Assembly (NCBI RefSeq): GCF_001422325.1
Contig: NZ_LMMR01000005.1
Coordinates: forward strand, 620,001 to 684,000
Direction of reading: 5' to 3'
Source of the DNA: Leifsonia sp. Leaf264
GTDB taxonomy: Bacteria > Actinomycetota > Actinomycetes > Actinomycetales > Microbacteriaceae
DNA: 64,000 nt
The translations under genes and the position numbers were made by a program. The notes under the pieces are model-generated. The model ran no database searches, had not been told where the DNA came from, and saw only the letters and a list, made by a program, of their open reading frames with translations. Below, piece after piece: positions 19,543 to 28,137 of this stretch (positions are counted from its first letter, which is position 1; the number at the start of each line of letters is the position of its first letter).

Positions 19543-20166
19543 CTACTTGTCGAACGACACCTCAGCGGCGTCCTCGGAGCCAGCTGCGGCCTGGAAGTAC
19601 TCGAACTTCTCACCCTGGCCGAGCAGGTTCGCGACCAGCACCGTCGGGAACGAAGACACCTGAGTGTTAAACACACGGGCGGCGTCGTTGTAGTCACCGC
19701 GGGCGACCGTGATCCGGTTCTCGGTACCTTCCAGCTGCGACTGCAGGTTCAGGAACCCATCCTGCGACTTCAGCTGCGGGTACGCCTCAGCGACCGCCAG
19801 CAGCTTCCCGATGCCGGCACCCAAGTCAGCTTGCGCCTTCTCGAACGCGGCGACCTCAGCCTCCGACGGGTTCTCGCCCAGGTGGACGCCGGTCGCCTTC
19901 GAACGCGCCGCAACCACCTCAGACAACGTCGTCTTCTCCACCTCCGACGCTTCCTTCACCGCAGCGACCAAGTTCGGGATCAGGTCCGCGCGGCGCTGGT
20001 ACTGCGCATCCAAGTCAGACAGGGTGGCGTTCACCGTCTCACGCGAGGACACCACACCGTTGTACGTGCCGACCACCGAACCGGAGGACAGCATCACCAC
20101 CAGGGCGGCGCCGCCGATCCAGAACCACTTCGCGTAGCTCTTCGGGGAGGTTGTCTCGTCGCCCAT
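19543..20166 (-). CDS. LemA family protein, 207 aa
   Basis: One N-terminal transmembrane helix (YAKWFWIGGAALVVMLSSGSVV), then the LemA signature VSSRETVNATLSDLDAQYQRRADLIPNLVAAVKEASEVEKTTLSEV and AEAYPQLKSQDGFLNLQSQLEGTENRI. Function of the family is poorly known; it is an envelope protein often linked to stress. The start at 20166 has TGGAGG; the gene lies 43 nt after the resolvase-like gene and probably shares its transcript. Confidence 0.88.
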   Translation of the reverse strand: MGDETTSPKSYAKWFWIGGAALVVMLSSGSVVGTYNGVVSSRETVNATLSDLDAQYQRRADLIPNLVAAVKEASEVEKTTLSEVVAARSKATGVHLGENPSEAEVAAFEKAQADLGAGIGKLLAVAEAYPQLKSQDGFLNLQSQLEGTENRITVARGDYNDAARVFNTQVSSFPTVLVANLLGQGEKFEYFQAAAGSEDAAEVSFDK

Positions 20167-20209
20167 CAGGGCCTCCAAATGTTCAAGGCACGCATCGCGC
20201 GCAGAGTGG

Positions 20210-20734
20210 TCAGGCTGCAGTTGCAAGCCGGGCGCGGCGGTACGCCGCAACCCAGGTGCCGAGCGGAGCGACATAGATCGTCGGCGAACCCGCCCGGGTG
20301 ACGATCCCGACAGCGGCGTCCGGGGCTGGGTGCTTCTTCGCCCACTCGGCCGCGGCGGTGGCCGCTTTGTGTTCGACCGGCGGCGCTGTGAGGTCCTCCG
20401 GCCATTCGACGACGGACGCGAGCCACTTCTGGTGCGGTCCGCGGGCGTTGTGCATCTTCACCATGCCGAGCGCGTAAGGCTGTTCGGCGTTCTTCGCCTG
20501 GTCGACACTGGTGACTGCAGCGTCGTACATGGCCTTCGACAGGTACTGCGGCTTGAACACCTTCACCTGCACGGCCGCGTCGGGGAAGACGCGGAGGTCA
20601 CCCTCGTCGTCTTTCCGGCCGGCGCCGAGCATCCGGCGGGGGTTGCGGACGACGAGGTCTGGACAGAGGGCGACGAGGAACTCGACTGCGTCACGCTCCC
20701 CCTTGTCGCCCTTGTTCTTGTTCGCGTTCACCAT
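20210..20734 (-). CDS. Holliday-junction resolvase-like PD-(D/E)XK nuclease, 174 aa
   Basis: N-terminal KNKGDKGERDAVEFL followed by RNPRRMLGAGRKDDEGDLRVFPDAAVQVKV, giving the Hjc-type set: E in the first helix, D in DEGDL, then Q-V-K in place of E-x-K. The C-terminal part is hypothetical. Such proteins occur in actinophages and plasmids and resolve recombination intermediates. ATG overlaps the primase stop (TGATG). Confidence 0.7.
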   Translation of the reverse strand: MVNANKNKGDKGERDAVEFLVALCPDLVVRNPRRMLGAGRKDDEGDLRVFPDAAVQVKVFKPQYLSKAMYDAAVTSVDQAKNAEQPYALGMVKMHNARGPHQKWLASVVEWPEDLTAPPVEHKAATAAAEWAKKHPAPDAAVGIVTRAGSPTIYVAPLGTWVAAYRRARLATAA

Positions 20735-23700
20735 CAGTCGAACTCGCTCTCGACCTCGACGGGCTTCGCCTCGGGCTCGGGGAGCTCGTCGTTGAGGAGC
20801 AGGTCGACGTGGATGGGAACTCCGCGCTGGCTCTTGCCACCGTTGCGGAACACCTTCGTGGCGCGGTTGCCGTCACGGTCGGTGTAGCGCGGGTGGGACA
20901 GGCCCTCGTTCCAGACGCTGTTGAAGGAGACGCTGGCCATCGTTCCGGACGGCAGCAGGTGCGGGTAGGCGCGCTGTGCCATCTCGAACGCGTTGGTGGC
21001 GTTCAGCATCACCATGTCGTCTCCGACCAACCAGCCGATGGAGGTGCCGAGCGGGCGGAGCTTGTCCTGGCTGTCGGCACGCCATCCCATCTGGTTGTTC
21101 ATGAACGGGGTTCCGTTCGGGTACGGCGGGATGCCGGGGTCGTTGGCGTTGAGGATGTGGGCGCGACCGGACGCGATCAGAAGACGGATCGCCTCCATGA
21201 GCGAGCGTCCCGGGGTGACCTCGGCCTGCGACTGGAACGATCCGGAGACGAGCTGGGCGATGAGCTCCAGCAGGTTGCCCTTCTTCTTCGGGTCGAGGAG
21301 CTTCAGCCACTCCTTGTCGCCGACCATCTCTGCGAGGACCTCGATGGAGAGCAGTCCGAGCATCAGGTCGACAGCCATGCCGATGTGACGGTCGGGAGCC
21401 TTGCCTTCGATCTTCCGACCGTCGGAGGTGACGGCGGTGATGACCTTGCGGGCAACCTCCTCGTACCGGGCCGCCGCACCGCGAACGATGTGCTCCAGCG
21501 TGTTGGCCCACCCGTTGTGGACGGCGAGGGTCTGGTATGCCTGCACGGCTTCGACGGTGATCCGTCCCGGGGTGGCGTCGTGGTCGCGGAACTCAACCAT
21601 GTCGGTTGCGTGCTCGTTGAGGGCGTCCTTGTCGAGGTTCAGGATGACGGTGCGGTCGCGGACCGAGTTGACGGTGTGCTCGTTCTCGGCGGTCGCGATC
21701 AGGAGAGCCTTCGGCTCGAAGACCTCTCGGGCCTTCAGCTCGGTGCCGGATCGACGCTTCGCGGTCTTGTTGTGGACGGAGCGGACGATGTCGCCGAGCT
21801 TGGACTGCTCCATCTCGGACTGGCGCTTGTCTGCGGAGGGGGCGAGGTCGTCCATGACCCAGATGTTGGTCTGGGCGAGGGCCTGCTCGACGGAGGTGCC
21901 GGTGTCCTTCATGGATCCGGGGAGCATCTTGTTGGACCAGGTCTTGCGGGCCTGCCAGAACGCCAGGATCATCGACACGGTCCAGGACTTGCCGCCACCT
22001 GGTGCGCCGACGGCGTACAGGACGGTGGTGTTGGGCACCGGGACGGTGGGGCGGAGTCCGCCGGCGATGACGGCTGCTGCGATCTGCTTGTTCGTCCATG
22101 CGCCCTTGGTGATGAAGCGGTCGCGGAGGGTGTTGAGGTCTGTTCGGACCAGCTCCTTCCATTCATCGGTTCCGGGCTCGGGGTCGACGACGGGGAGGCT
22201 GAACTTGGCGGATCCGGGGAGGACGACCTCGTTGACTCCGGGGATCGTCTTCAGGCGGTCGGATTCGCTGGCGGCGATGACGGTCTTGCCGGAGATGAAC
22301 GCGCAGACCTTGGAGCCTTCCACGGGGACGTAGCCCATGGCGGACCAGGAGACGTGCTCGCGGAGAGGGGTGTCGCGGTTCGCCTTGATCGCCTTCAGCC
22401 AGCTGCTTCCGGTCTGGCCGGTGTAGGGCCACTCAGGGTGGATGAGCAGGCTGTTGGGGATGTCAGCCTTCCGCTTGTGCCACTCCGACGGCGGGTCGGC
22501 GAGGATGGTGGAGGGGCCGGTGACGTCGGCGGTCATCTCGTCGCCGTCTTCGTTCAGCCACTGCAGGTGGATACGGACGATCGAGGAGGACGGGACGTCC
22601 TGCTCCTGGACGCCTTCACCGAAGACTGCAGTCTCGACCTCACGCTCGGTGGGGGCGCGGTGGGTTTCCAACGCGGCGATGTAGCCGCCGATGTTTCCCT
22701 GGGTGACCCACTGGGCGATCTTGTTGCCGAACGGGTCTTCCTTCTCGACGTACGCTGCGACGGAGTTCCCGTCCTCGGCGACGCGCCATGTTCCGACGGG
22801 CTCGTCGTCGCGCTTGATGGCCGGCTGCGGGGGCAGCTGCATGGTGAGGCGGGCGAGGATGTCGTCCCAGTCGCCGTGGCGGACGAGGAAGTCGTCGATG
22901 CCGACCTTCTCCGCCTTGACGGGGGTGTTCGCTCCGGTGGACTTGGCGTTCTCCTCGTCGATGAGGTTGGCGACCTTGTCGTCGAAGTCGACGATGTCGA
23001 GGTCGACGAGGTTGACGATGGCGCCCTTGCCCTGGGTGTAGCCCCACAGGTCGTTCGCCTGCTTCCAGACGTTGTAGTTGGTGGCGATGTCACCGTCGAA
23101 CGCGAGCAGGAGCTGGCGGCCGCGGAGCGGCATGCTGATCCAGACTTCGTTGTTCTTCCAGTTCGCGACTCCGACGAAGGACAGGATGGTGACGCGCTTC
23201 TCCTCGGGGATGCTCATCATCAGCTTTCCGAGCTTGTCGATCGCCTCGACACGGGTGAGCCCGTTGTTCTGGAGCTCCTCCTCGGGGATGCCGTTGGCGC
23301 GGAGCTGGGCGGTGAGGGCGGCGTCGCCCTTGATGACGCCCTCGGTGATGAGGAGCTTCGGTGAGGACGAGTACCACTCCAGCGGGGTGCCGGGGTTGAC
23401 GTCGATGACGGACGGCTGGTCCTTCAGGTTCTCGTACTTCATCAGCTTGCCGGTGGCGGGGTTACGTCGCGGGCTGCCCGGGCGCAGCTGCATGCTGGTG
23501 AAGATGGGCGGCTGGGAGCGGCGGTGGGCTTCGGCGACCTGGTCGGCGGAGTACCACAGCAGGACGAGTGCGTCGGCGTACTGGGTGACGGTGGCGACCT
23601 GGTTGTACTGCTTGGAGTTGGCGTTGCCGAGGCGGTGCTGCTTGGCGAAGTCCTTCACCTGCTCGGACTCGAGGGTCTCGTATCCGCGGGCTGCTGCCAC

Positions 23701-23811
23701 GAGCGGAGCGACGCCGGAGTCGGCGAGTTTCTGGGCGCCAGTGAACTTGATGCCGGACGGGGCGTAGTCGGCGGAGATCCAGGGGGTGCGCGGAGTGGAT
23801 GAATTGGTCAT
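20734..23811 (-). CDS. Primase-helicase-like protein (DUF3854-like plus P-loop ATPase), 1025 aa
   Basis: N-terminal region (about residues 40-230) has the Toprim-like/DUF3854 pattern seen in mobile-element primases, including KLLITEGVIKGDAAL and an acidic cluster LVDLDIVDFDD. The central ATPase has Walker A VGAPGGGKSW near 600, Walker B-like NIWVMDDLAPS near 650 and a sensor-like LIATAENE near 705 followed by SVRDRTVIL. The C-terminal part is helical. Likely the replicative primase/helicase of the element, co-transcribed with the resolvase-like gene. The start MTNSSTPRTPW at 23811 follows a CGCGCATAGA element. Confidence 0.75.
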   Translation of the reverse strand: MTNSSTPRTPWISADYAPSGIKFTGAQKLADSGVAPLVAAARGYETLESEQVKDFAKQHRLGNANSKQYNQVATVTQYADALVLLWYSADQVAEAHRRSQPPIFTSMQLRPGSPRRNPATGKLMKYENLKDQPSVIDVNPGTPLEWYSSSPKLLITEGVIKGDAALTAQLRANGIPEEELQNNGLTRVEAIDKLGKLMMSIPEEKRVTILSFVGVANWKNNEVWISMPLRGRQLLLAFDGDIATNYNVWKQANDLWGYTQGKGAIVNLVDLDIVDFDDKVANLIDEENAKSTGANTPVKAEKVGIDDFLVRHGDWDDILARLTMQLPPQPAIKRDDEPVGTWRVAEDGNSVAAYVEKEDPFGNKIAQWVTQGNIGGYIAALETHRAPTEREVETAVFGEGVQEQDVPSSSIVRIHLQWLNEDGDEMTADVTGPSTILADPPSEWHKRKADIPNSLLIHPEWPYTGQTGSSWLKAIKANRDTPLREHVSWSAMGYVPVEGSKVCAFISGKTVIAASESDRLKTIPGVNEVVLPGSAKFSLPVVDPEPGTDEWKELVRTDLNTLRDRFITKGAWTNKQIAAAVIAGGLRPTVPVPNTTVLYAVGAPGGGKSWTVSMILAFWQARKTWSNKMLPGSMKDTGTSVEQALAQTNIWVMDDLAPSADKRQSEMEQSKLGDIVRSVHNKTAKRRSGTELKAREVFEPKALLIATAENEHTVNSVRDRTVILNLDKDALNEHATDMVEFRDHDATPGRITVEAVQAYQTLAVHNGWANTLEHIVRGAAARYEEVARKVITAVTSDGRKIEGKAPDRHIGMAVDLMLGLLSIEVLAEMVGDKEWLKLLDPKKKGNLLELIAQLVSGSFQSQAEVTPGRSLMEAIRLLIASGRAHILNANDPGIPPYPNGTPFMNNQMGWRADSQDKLRPLGTSIGWLVGDDMVMLNATNAFEMAQRAYPHLLPSGTMASVSFNSVWNEGLSHPRYTDRDGNRATKVFRNGGKSQRGVPIHVDLLLNDELPEPEAKPVEVESEFD

Positions 23812-23813
23812 GG

Positions 23814-23849
23814 GGTCTCTATGCGCGAGCCGGAGTGCCGGCTGTCCAC
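23814..23849 (-). promoter_or_regulatory. ACAGCCGG...CGCGCATAGA element, copy 3
   Basis: Begins GGACAGCCGGCACTCC and ends just before primase ATG 23811. Contains the hairpin AGCCGG-CACT-CCGGCT. The core is identical to copy 4 on the other strand. Confidence 0.65.
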
Positions 23850-23990
23850 TTTCGACCTCTGATACCGAAATCACCCAGCGTCACCACCGCCGGGTTACAG
23901 GTTCTCCCCTTATGGCTGCTGGGAAGAACCCTTACTACTACTACTGATTACCCAGTTACCAAGTTAACAAATACCCCTTAAGGGAAAAGC

Positions 23991-24022
23991 AATATATCCG
24001 CTGGCTCTCTCCAGCTATATAT
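23991..24022. repeat. AT-rich imperfect palindrome
   Basis: ATATA-N4-CTGG-CTCTCT-CCAG-N-TATAT inside the AT-rich part of the divergent region; a possible protein-binding or melting site. Confidence 0.45.
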
Positions 24023-24369
24023 CTATGGCCCCTAATACTTATGCATGCTGTTCCGGTGGGTAATTCGGGTATCAAGGCTGTTTTTGCCCTTCTGATCTGC
24101 CTTTATACAGGTACCACGGGGTTGGTTACAGCTGGTGATCTGGGTGATTCTGGTCGGTTACGGACCGGTTTGTGCCGTCGCCGAAGTTGACAGCACCCTC
24201 GTTCGGGTGATATTCGCGCGCGCACGCGCGGGCGCGCGCGTTCCTACTTAATACGTGCACCCTGCCCCCAAGTCGGGGGTGATTCCGCATTTCAGGTGTA
24301 ATGCGAGCGATCCTCACCGCTCCACACCTACGCGCACAGGCGCGCGACGCGCGCGTGATCACTACCTCC

Positions 24370-24384
24370 ATGTGCGGACGCGCG
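24370..24384 (-). promoter_or_regulatory. Minus-oriented motif GTCCGCACATGGAGG
   Basis: Faces the primase gene but lies 560 nt upstream of it; no start codon at the usual spacing. May drive a long leader or small RNA. Confidence 0.3.
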
Positions 24385-24416
24385 CCAATTTGCGCAGCAC
24401 CCTGCACTGCTCCGCC

Positions 24417-24430
24417 TCCGCCACATGTCC
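24417..24430 (+). promoter_or_regulatory. Plus-oriented motif TCCGCCACATGTCC
   Basis: About 53 nt upstream of the ParA-like gene, in addition to the copy 4 element; possibly a second promoter for the same operon. Confidence 0.4.
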
Positions 24431-24447
24431 TACGCGGACGCGTAAAT

Positions 24448-24482
24448 GACAGCCGGCACTCCGGCTCGCGCATAGAACCCCT
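24448..24482 (+). promoter_or_regulatory. ACAGCCGG...CGCGCATAGAACC element, copy 4
   Basis: ACAGCCGGCACTCCGGCTCG then CGCATAGAACCCCT directly before ATG 24483; contains the AGCCGG/CCGGCT hairpin. Confidence 0.65.
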
Positions 24483-26690
24483 ATGGACAACTTCACCCCG
24501 CCGACACTCGGCATCATCGAGCTGCCCGAGCTCAGCGAGCTCCTCCGCCAGCTCGGCTACCGGATCGTATCCGGACCCAACTTCCAGAACGCCGCAGCCG
24601 CAGTCAAGGCAGAGATCGACTCCGCCAACGCACGCGGAGACGCCAACGGCAGCCGCTTCCCCGTCGTCATCGCCGACGGCCGCAAGCCCGGCATCAAGGC
24701 GTGGACGCAGAAGCTCTCAGCCACCTCCCCGGTACTGATCCTCCGCGACGGCGACCCCCGCTCCCACTACATCATCGCGGAGGGCACCCGCGAGCTGAAC
24801 CTCCCCGCCACCGTCGGCGAGATCCTCGGCTCCATCAACTTCCCCGTCCCTCAGGACGAGAAGCTCACCTGGTTGGTCGGGGTCGACGGTTCCGTCCGCC
24901 CGTCCAACGCTGCTCCCTCCCCCGCACCCGCATTCCCCGCGGCCACGACAGCAGCGCCCCTCCCCGAAGCCGCGCCGCAATTCCCGGCCGCAGCACCTGC
25001 GTTCCCCGGAACGGCGCCGTCCGCCCCCGGCTTCCCCGGAACTCCGGCCGCCGCAGAACGCGCCCCCTGGGACAACCGACCCGTGGCCGACGAGGCGTTC
25101 CACCAGCCGGAGGTCGATCCGTCCATGTTCGACCGTCCCGCTCAGACCATCTTCCCCGACGCACCGCAGGCAGCACCTGTTCAGCCGGCATGGGCCGTAG
25201 CCGACCAGGCAGCAGCGCCAGCACCGGCATGGGGTGTCCCGACAGCTCCCGCCGCCCCCGCAGCGCCGGTCGCACCTGCCCAGCCGGCCGTCCAGCCCGA
25301 CTGGTCTGCCAACTCACCGGCCGGATGGCCGGCAGCCACGGCATCCTTCCCCGAAGAGGTTCCTGCACCGCAGGCGCCGGCTCCATTCGAGCCGCTCGCC
25401 CACGGACGACGCTCCCAGGAGCCGGACCAGACCTTCGACGGTTGGGCACAGCCCGCAGAGACAGCGGCATCCTTCCCCGAAGCACCCGCGGCTCCCGCCA
25501 CCCCGGCATGGGCTGCGCAGTTCGAAGCACCGGCCGCCGCTCAGCCGGCCGCACCCGCATGGGCTGCGACGCCTGAGGCTGCTCCTGCCCCCTGGGTTCC
25601 CGAGCCGGCAGCGCCCGCACCGACGTTCCAGGCTCCCGCACCGGTCGCCGTTCCGTCCTTCACGTCACCGATCGAGCAGCAGGCACCCGCCTGGGCTGCA
25701 GCAGCCGAGCCGGACTGGGCGAGCACTCCCGTGCAGCCGGCCGCACCCGCAGCACCGGCCTTCCAGGTTCCGGTGCCAGCAGCCCCTATCTACACGAACC
25801 CGGTCGAGCCGGAGATCTTCGAAGCAGCGGTAGTGAACCACGCCGGCGGCCCGGTTTCACCGATCATCTTCGACTGGGCGTACAAGGGCGGCGTCAACAA
25901 GACCAGCCTCAGCCTGCAGTTCGCCCACCGCGCTTCCGAGTGTGGGATGAAGGTCGTCCTCGTCGACATGAACCGCGGCCAGGGCGGTGTTCGCACCATG
26001 CTTCGCATCAGCGACGACGCTCCGATTCCATCCGCGTTCGACGCAGCCCAGACCGGCGACCCGTCAGCCGCGGTCGTCCTCCCGAACGACATGCAGCGCC
26101 ATCGCGCGAACACACTCGCCCCGGTGCAGTTCGGCGTGGTGCTCGCACCGCCCCGTGCGGTAGCCAGCGCAGACGCCACTCCGTACACCGCTTACAAGAA
26201 GATCATCGATCACGCCCGCCGCACCGCGGATCTCGTCATCGTCGACACCCAGAACGTCGAAGCAACGGACAACTCCGGACTCATCGACAAGGTCATGGTT
26301 CCGATGATGATCGAGGACGCCTGGGGTGTCGCGATCACCGAGTTCGGCAAGGAGTCCGTCGACAACCTCCTCGCAGCACTCGAGATGTACCAGAAGCGGG
26401 GGCTGGCGCGCGACCGGCAGCTGCTGACCGTCACCCGCGTCCAAGGCTTCACCCCGGACGACGCAAACGGTGTCGAGCGCAAGTTCGGACGCTACGCCCG
26501 GTTCGCCGGCACCACCACCGTGTCCTCCTACCTCAAGGACCAGCTGGACCGCGGGCAGATCATCTCCGACGACCCCGCCGTCAGGCCGCTGCTCGACAAC
26601 GTCCTGTTCCAGGTGACAGGCAACTCCGTCTTCGACGAATCCGCGCAGAAACCCAAGAAGCGCGGCCTGTTCGGAGGTGGCAAGCGATGA
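24483..26690 (+). CDS. ParA/MinD/CpaE-like ATPase with long Pro/Ala linker, 735 aa
   Basis: N-terminal domain of about 140 residues (GIIELPELSELLRQLGYRIV ... FPVVIADGRKPGI) resembles the receiver-like domain of CpaE/TadZ. It is followed by about 310 residues of Ala/Pro-rich linker, then a deviant Walker A domain: YKGGVNKTSLSLQFAHRA near residue 465, where Asn replaces Gly before the Lys, with VVLVDMNRGQGG and LVIVDTQN. A basic tail KPKKRGLFGGGKR closes the protein. Could partition the element or position the pilus encoded at 56-63 kb. First gene of a four-gene operon. Confidence 0.7.
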   Translation: MDNFTPPTLGIIELPELSELLRQLGYRIVSGPNFQNAAAAVKAEIDSANARGDANGSRFPVVIADGRKPGIKAWTQKLSATSPVLILRDGDPRSHYIIAEGTRELNLPATVGEILGSINFPVPQDEKLTWLVGVDGSVRPSNAAPSPAPAFPAATTAAPLPEAAPQFPAAAPAFPGTAPSAPGFPGTPAAAERAPWDNRPVADEAFHQPEVDPSMFDRPAQTIFPDAPQAAPVQPAWAVADQAAAPAPAWGVPTAPAAPAAPVAPAQPAVQPDWSANSPAGWPAATASFPEEVPAPQAPAPFEPLAHGRRSQEPDQTFDGWAQPAETAASFPEAPAAPATPAWAAQFEAPAAAQPAAPAWAATPEAAPAPWVPEPAAPAPTFQAPAPVAVPSFTSPIEQQAPAWAAAAEPDWASTPVQPAAPAAPAFQVPVPAAPIYTNPVEPEIFEAAVVNHAGGPVSPIIFDWAYKGGVNKTSLSLQFAHRASECGMKVVLVDMNRGQGGVRTMLRISDDAPIPSAFDAAQTGDPSAAVVLPNDMQRHRANTLAPVQFGVVLAPPRAVASADATPYTAYKKIIDHARRTADLVIVDTQNVEATDNSGLIDKVMVPMMIEDAWGVAITEFGKESVDNLLAALEMYQKRGLARDRQLLTVTRVQGFTPDDANGVERKFGRYARFAGTTTVSSYLKDQLDRGQIISDDPAVRPLLDNVLFQVTGNSVFDESAQKPKKRGLFGGGKR

Positions 26691-27697
26691 GATCCCGTGG
26701 ATTCCCGCAGCTGCGCACCCTCATCGAGGGCATCGACCGCATCCTCATCGGCAAGACCGCTGAGCAGACAGACCCCGGCGTCCGGGAAGGCGTGAACTTC
26801 ATCGTCCGCCTCCCGACCTGGACGGAGCTTCCTCCGGCGATCAACGTCGGCATGAAGGCGAAGAAGAACGAAGACCTCGTCCTTCCTGCCCGTATCGAGT
26901 GGAACGTCCCGCCGCTGGTAATGGTCACCCCCGGCGAGTCCGTCGAGGTCGAGTGGCGCATCACCAACATGGGCCACCGCAAGAGCGGCACCATCACGCT
27001 GACCGAGCTCGGTCAGTCGGAGTTGATCCCCGGACAGCTCGACGGTGCGGTGATCGGCACGTTCTCGTCCCGCGACCTGAACCGGAAGCTGACGAAGCTC
27101 GTCACCGACGGGCAGTCCGCGAAGTGGGAGGTGCTGAACTCCTTCGAGGAGTACACCCGCTCGAAGATCACCGAGGCTTCCAGGATCCTGGCGCAGGAGT
27201 TCTCAGAGCTCTCTGGCCGCTCAATCCCGGGAGTCCTCGACGAGAACGCCATCGACGCACTCCTCGCGGAGATGCTCTTCGGTGAGCGTGAATCGAAGAA
27301 GGACAGCTCGATTGTCTCCCGGATGGTTGACAAGGCTCTCGACCCGAACGCGTTCAACGACTACGACCCGGCTCGGTTCTTCACTCTCAACTTGAAAGCC
27401 CGAGCGCTCGGAGAAGTCAAGCGCGTCATCGGCGACCCGCACATCGGACCAAAGATCCGACGGGTTCACCGCATGAGTGGGGCCACGACAATCGAAGCGG
27501 TTGTCGCGGCGTACAACGAACAGTACCCGAAGGAGCACCTCGGCGCAAAACGGGCGATGGCTGCCCTGACGGCCGGCCACCAGCTCGAGGTGATGGCCGG
27601 AGCACTCGCTCCCGACGACGAACTCCGCGACTGGGCCCAGTCCGAACTCGACGCGGTCGAGCCGGATGAGACTCCCGAGACGGAGTCCGACGCATGA
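26687..27697 (+). CDS. Hypothetical protein, 336 aa
   Basis: ATG 26687 overlaps the ParA-like stop (ATGA), so it is tightly coupled. The N-terminal half has a beta-sandwich flavour (PGESVEVEWRITNMGHRKSGTITLTELG); the C-terminal half is helical with basic patches (KIRRVHRMSGATTIEAVVAAYNEQY) and an acidic tail. No family recognised. As the second gene after a ParA-like ATPase it might be its partner or a DNA-binding adaptor; this is inference only. Confidence 0.7.
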   Translation: MRSRGFPQLRTLIEGIDRILIGKTAEQTDPGVREGVNFIVRLPTWTELPPAINVGMKAKKNEDLVLPARIEWNVPPLVMVTPGESVEVEWRITNMGHRKSGTITLTELGQSELIPGQLDGAVIGTFSSRDLNRKLTKLVTDGQSAKWEVLNSFEEYTRSKITEASRILAQEFSELSGRSIPGVLDENAIDALLAEMLFGERESKKDSSIVSRMVDKALDPNAFNDYDPARFFTLNLKARALGEVKRVIGDPHIGPKIRRVHRMSGATTIEAVVAAYNEQYPKEHLGAKRAMAALTAGHQLEVMAGALAPDDELRDWAQSELDAVEPDETPETESDA

Positions 27698-28137
27698 GCG
27701 CGCCGGTGACTTCGCTCGCTGACGCGAAGACCGCACGGGTCGCTGCGGACCACGAACGAGCCGAGTGGCTCGTGTCTCTGGCGGACGGGTTCAACTCCCA
27801 GGCGGACCTCTTCCAGCGTGCCGGAACACTCGGCGGGCGACCCCTGCTGCGCATCCCGTTGCGTCAGGTTCTGCTCGCCACGAAGGGCATCGGAGACCAG
27901 AAGGCGGCGCACATCTTGGCGCGCGTCCAGACGGTCCTCGGGGTCAAGATCCCGGTCCGAAAGATGACGGTCGGCTGGCTCCTGGACTCCCGCGCCGGCG
28001 GCCGCCGAGCGATGGCGTGGCAGGACGTGACGACCTCTCTGCGGTCAGAACCGTGGCCCGGCTTCCCCTATTCTTCTCGGCTCGTAAACGCCGTTGGGGG
28101 ACATCAGTCCTCCGCAAACCGAGGAGAACACCTGTGA
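27694..28137 (+). CDS. mIHF-like helix-hairpin-helix DNA-binding protein, 147 aa
   Basis: Segment LLRIPLRQVLLATKGIGDQKAAHILARVQTVLG matches the core of actinobacterial integration host factor (LLxxLPGVGKxxAxxIMxxLGI), followed by a basic stretch WLLDSRAGGRRAM. It is longer than typical mIHF (about 105 aa) at both ends. The family binds and bends DNA nonspecifically and supports replication and integration. ATG 27694 overlaps the previous stop (ATGA). Confidence 0.6.
   Translation: MSAPVTSLADAKTARVAADHERAEWLVSLADGFNSQADLFQRAGTLGGRPLLRIPLRQVLLATKGIGDQKAAHILARVQTVLGVKIPVRKMTVGWLLDSRAGGRRAMAWQDVTTSLRSEPWPGFPYSSRLVNAVGGHQSSANRGEHL

Larger units (their letters stand above)
23812..24482. other. Divergent intergenic region, candidate replication origin and control region
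   Basis: 670 bp with no convincing gene, between the divergent primase and ParA-like genes. About 23925-24120 is much richer in A/T than the rest of the window and contains TACTACTACTACTG, the palindrome CCCTTAAGGG, an inverted repeat ATATA..CTGG/CCAG..TATAT, and several GGTTAC and GGGTAAT words in both orientations. About 24215-24240 is an alternating GC-dinucleotide tract. The region is bounded by nearly identical outward-facing CGCGCATAGA elements. Confidence 0.5.

Noticed and set aside
20809-23364. 851-codon open frame antisense to the primase gene
   Set aside because: Shadow frame created by high-GC codon bias; composition (Val/Gly/Asp/Leu-rich) and lack of motifs argue against a gene.
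24126-24473. 115-codon ORF in the divergent region, minus strand
   Set aside because: Unusual composition (Arg/Ala/Cys), covers the GC-alternating tract and promoter elements, no Shine-Dalgarno or correctly spaced motif.
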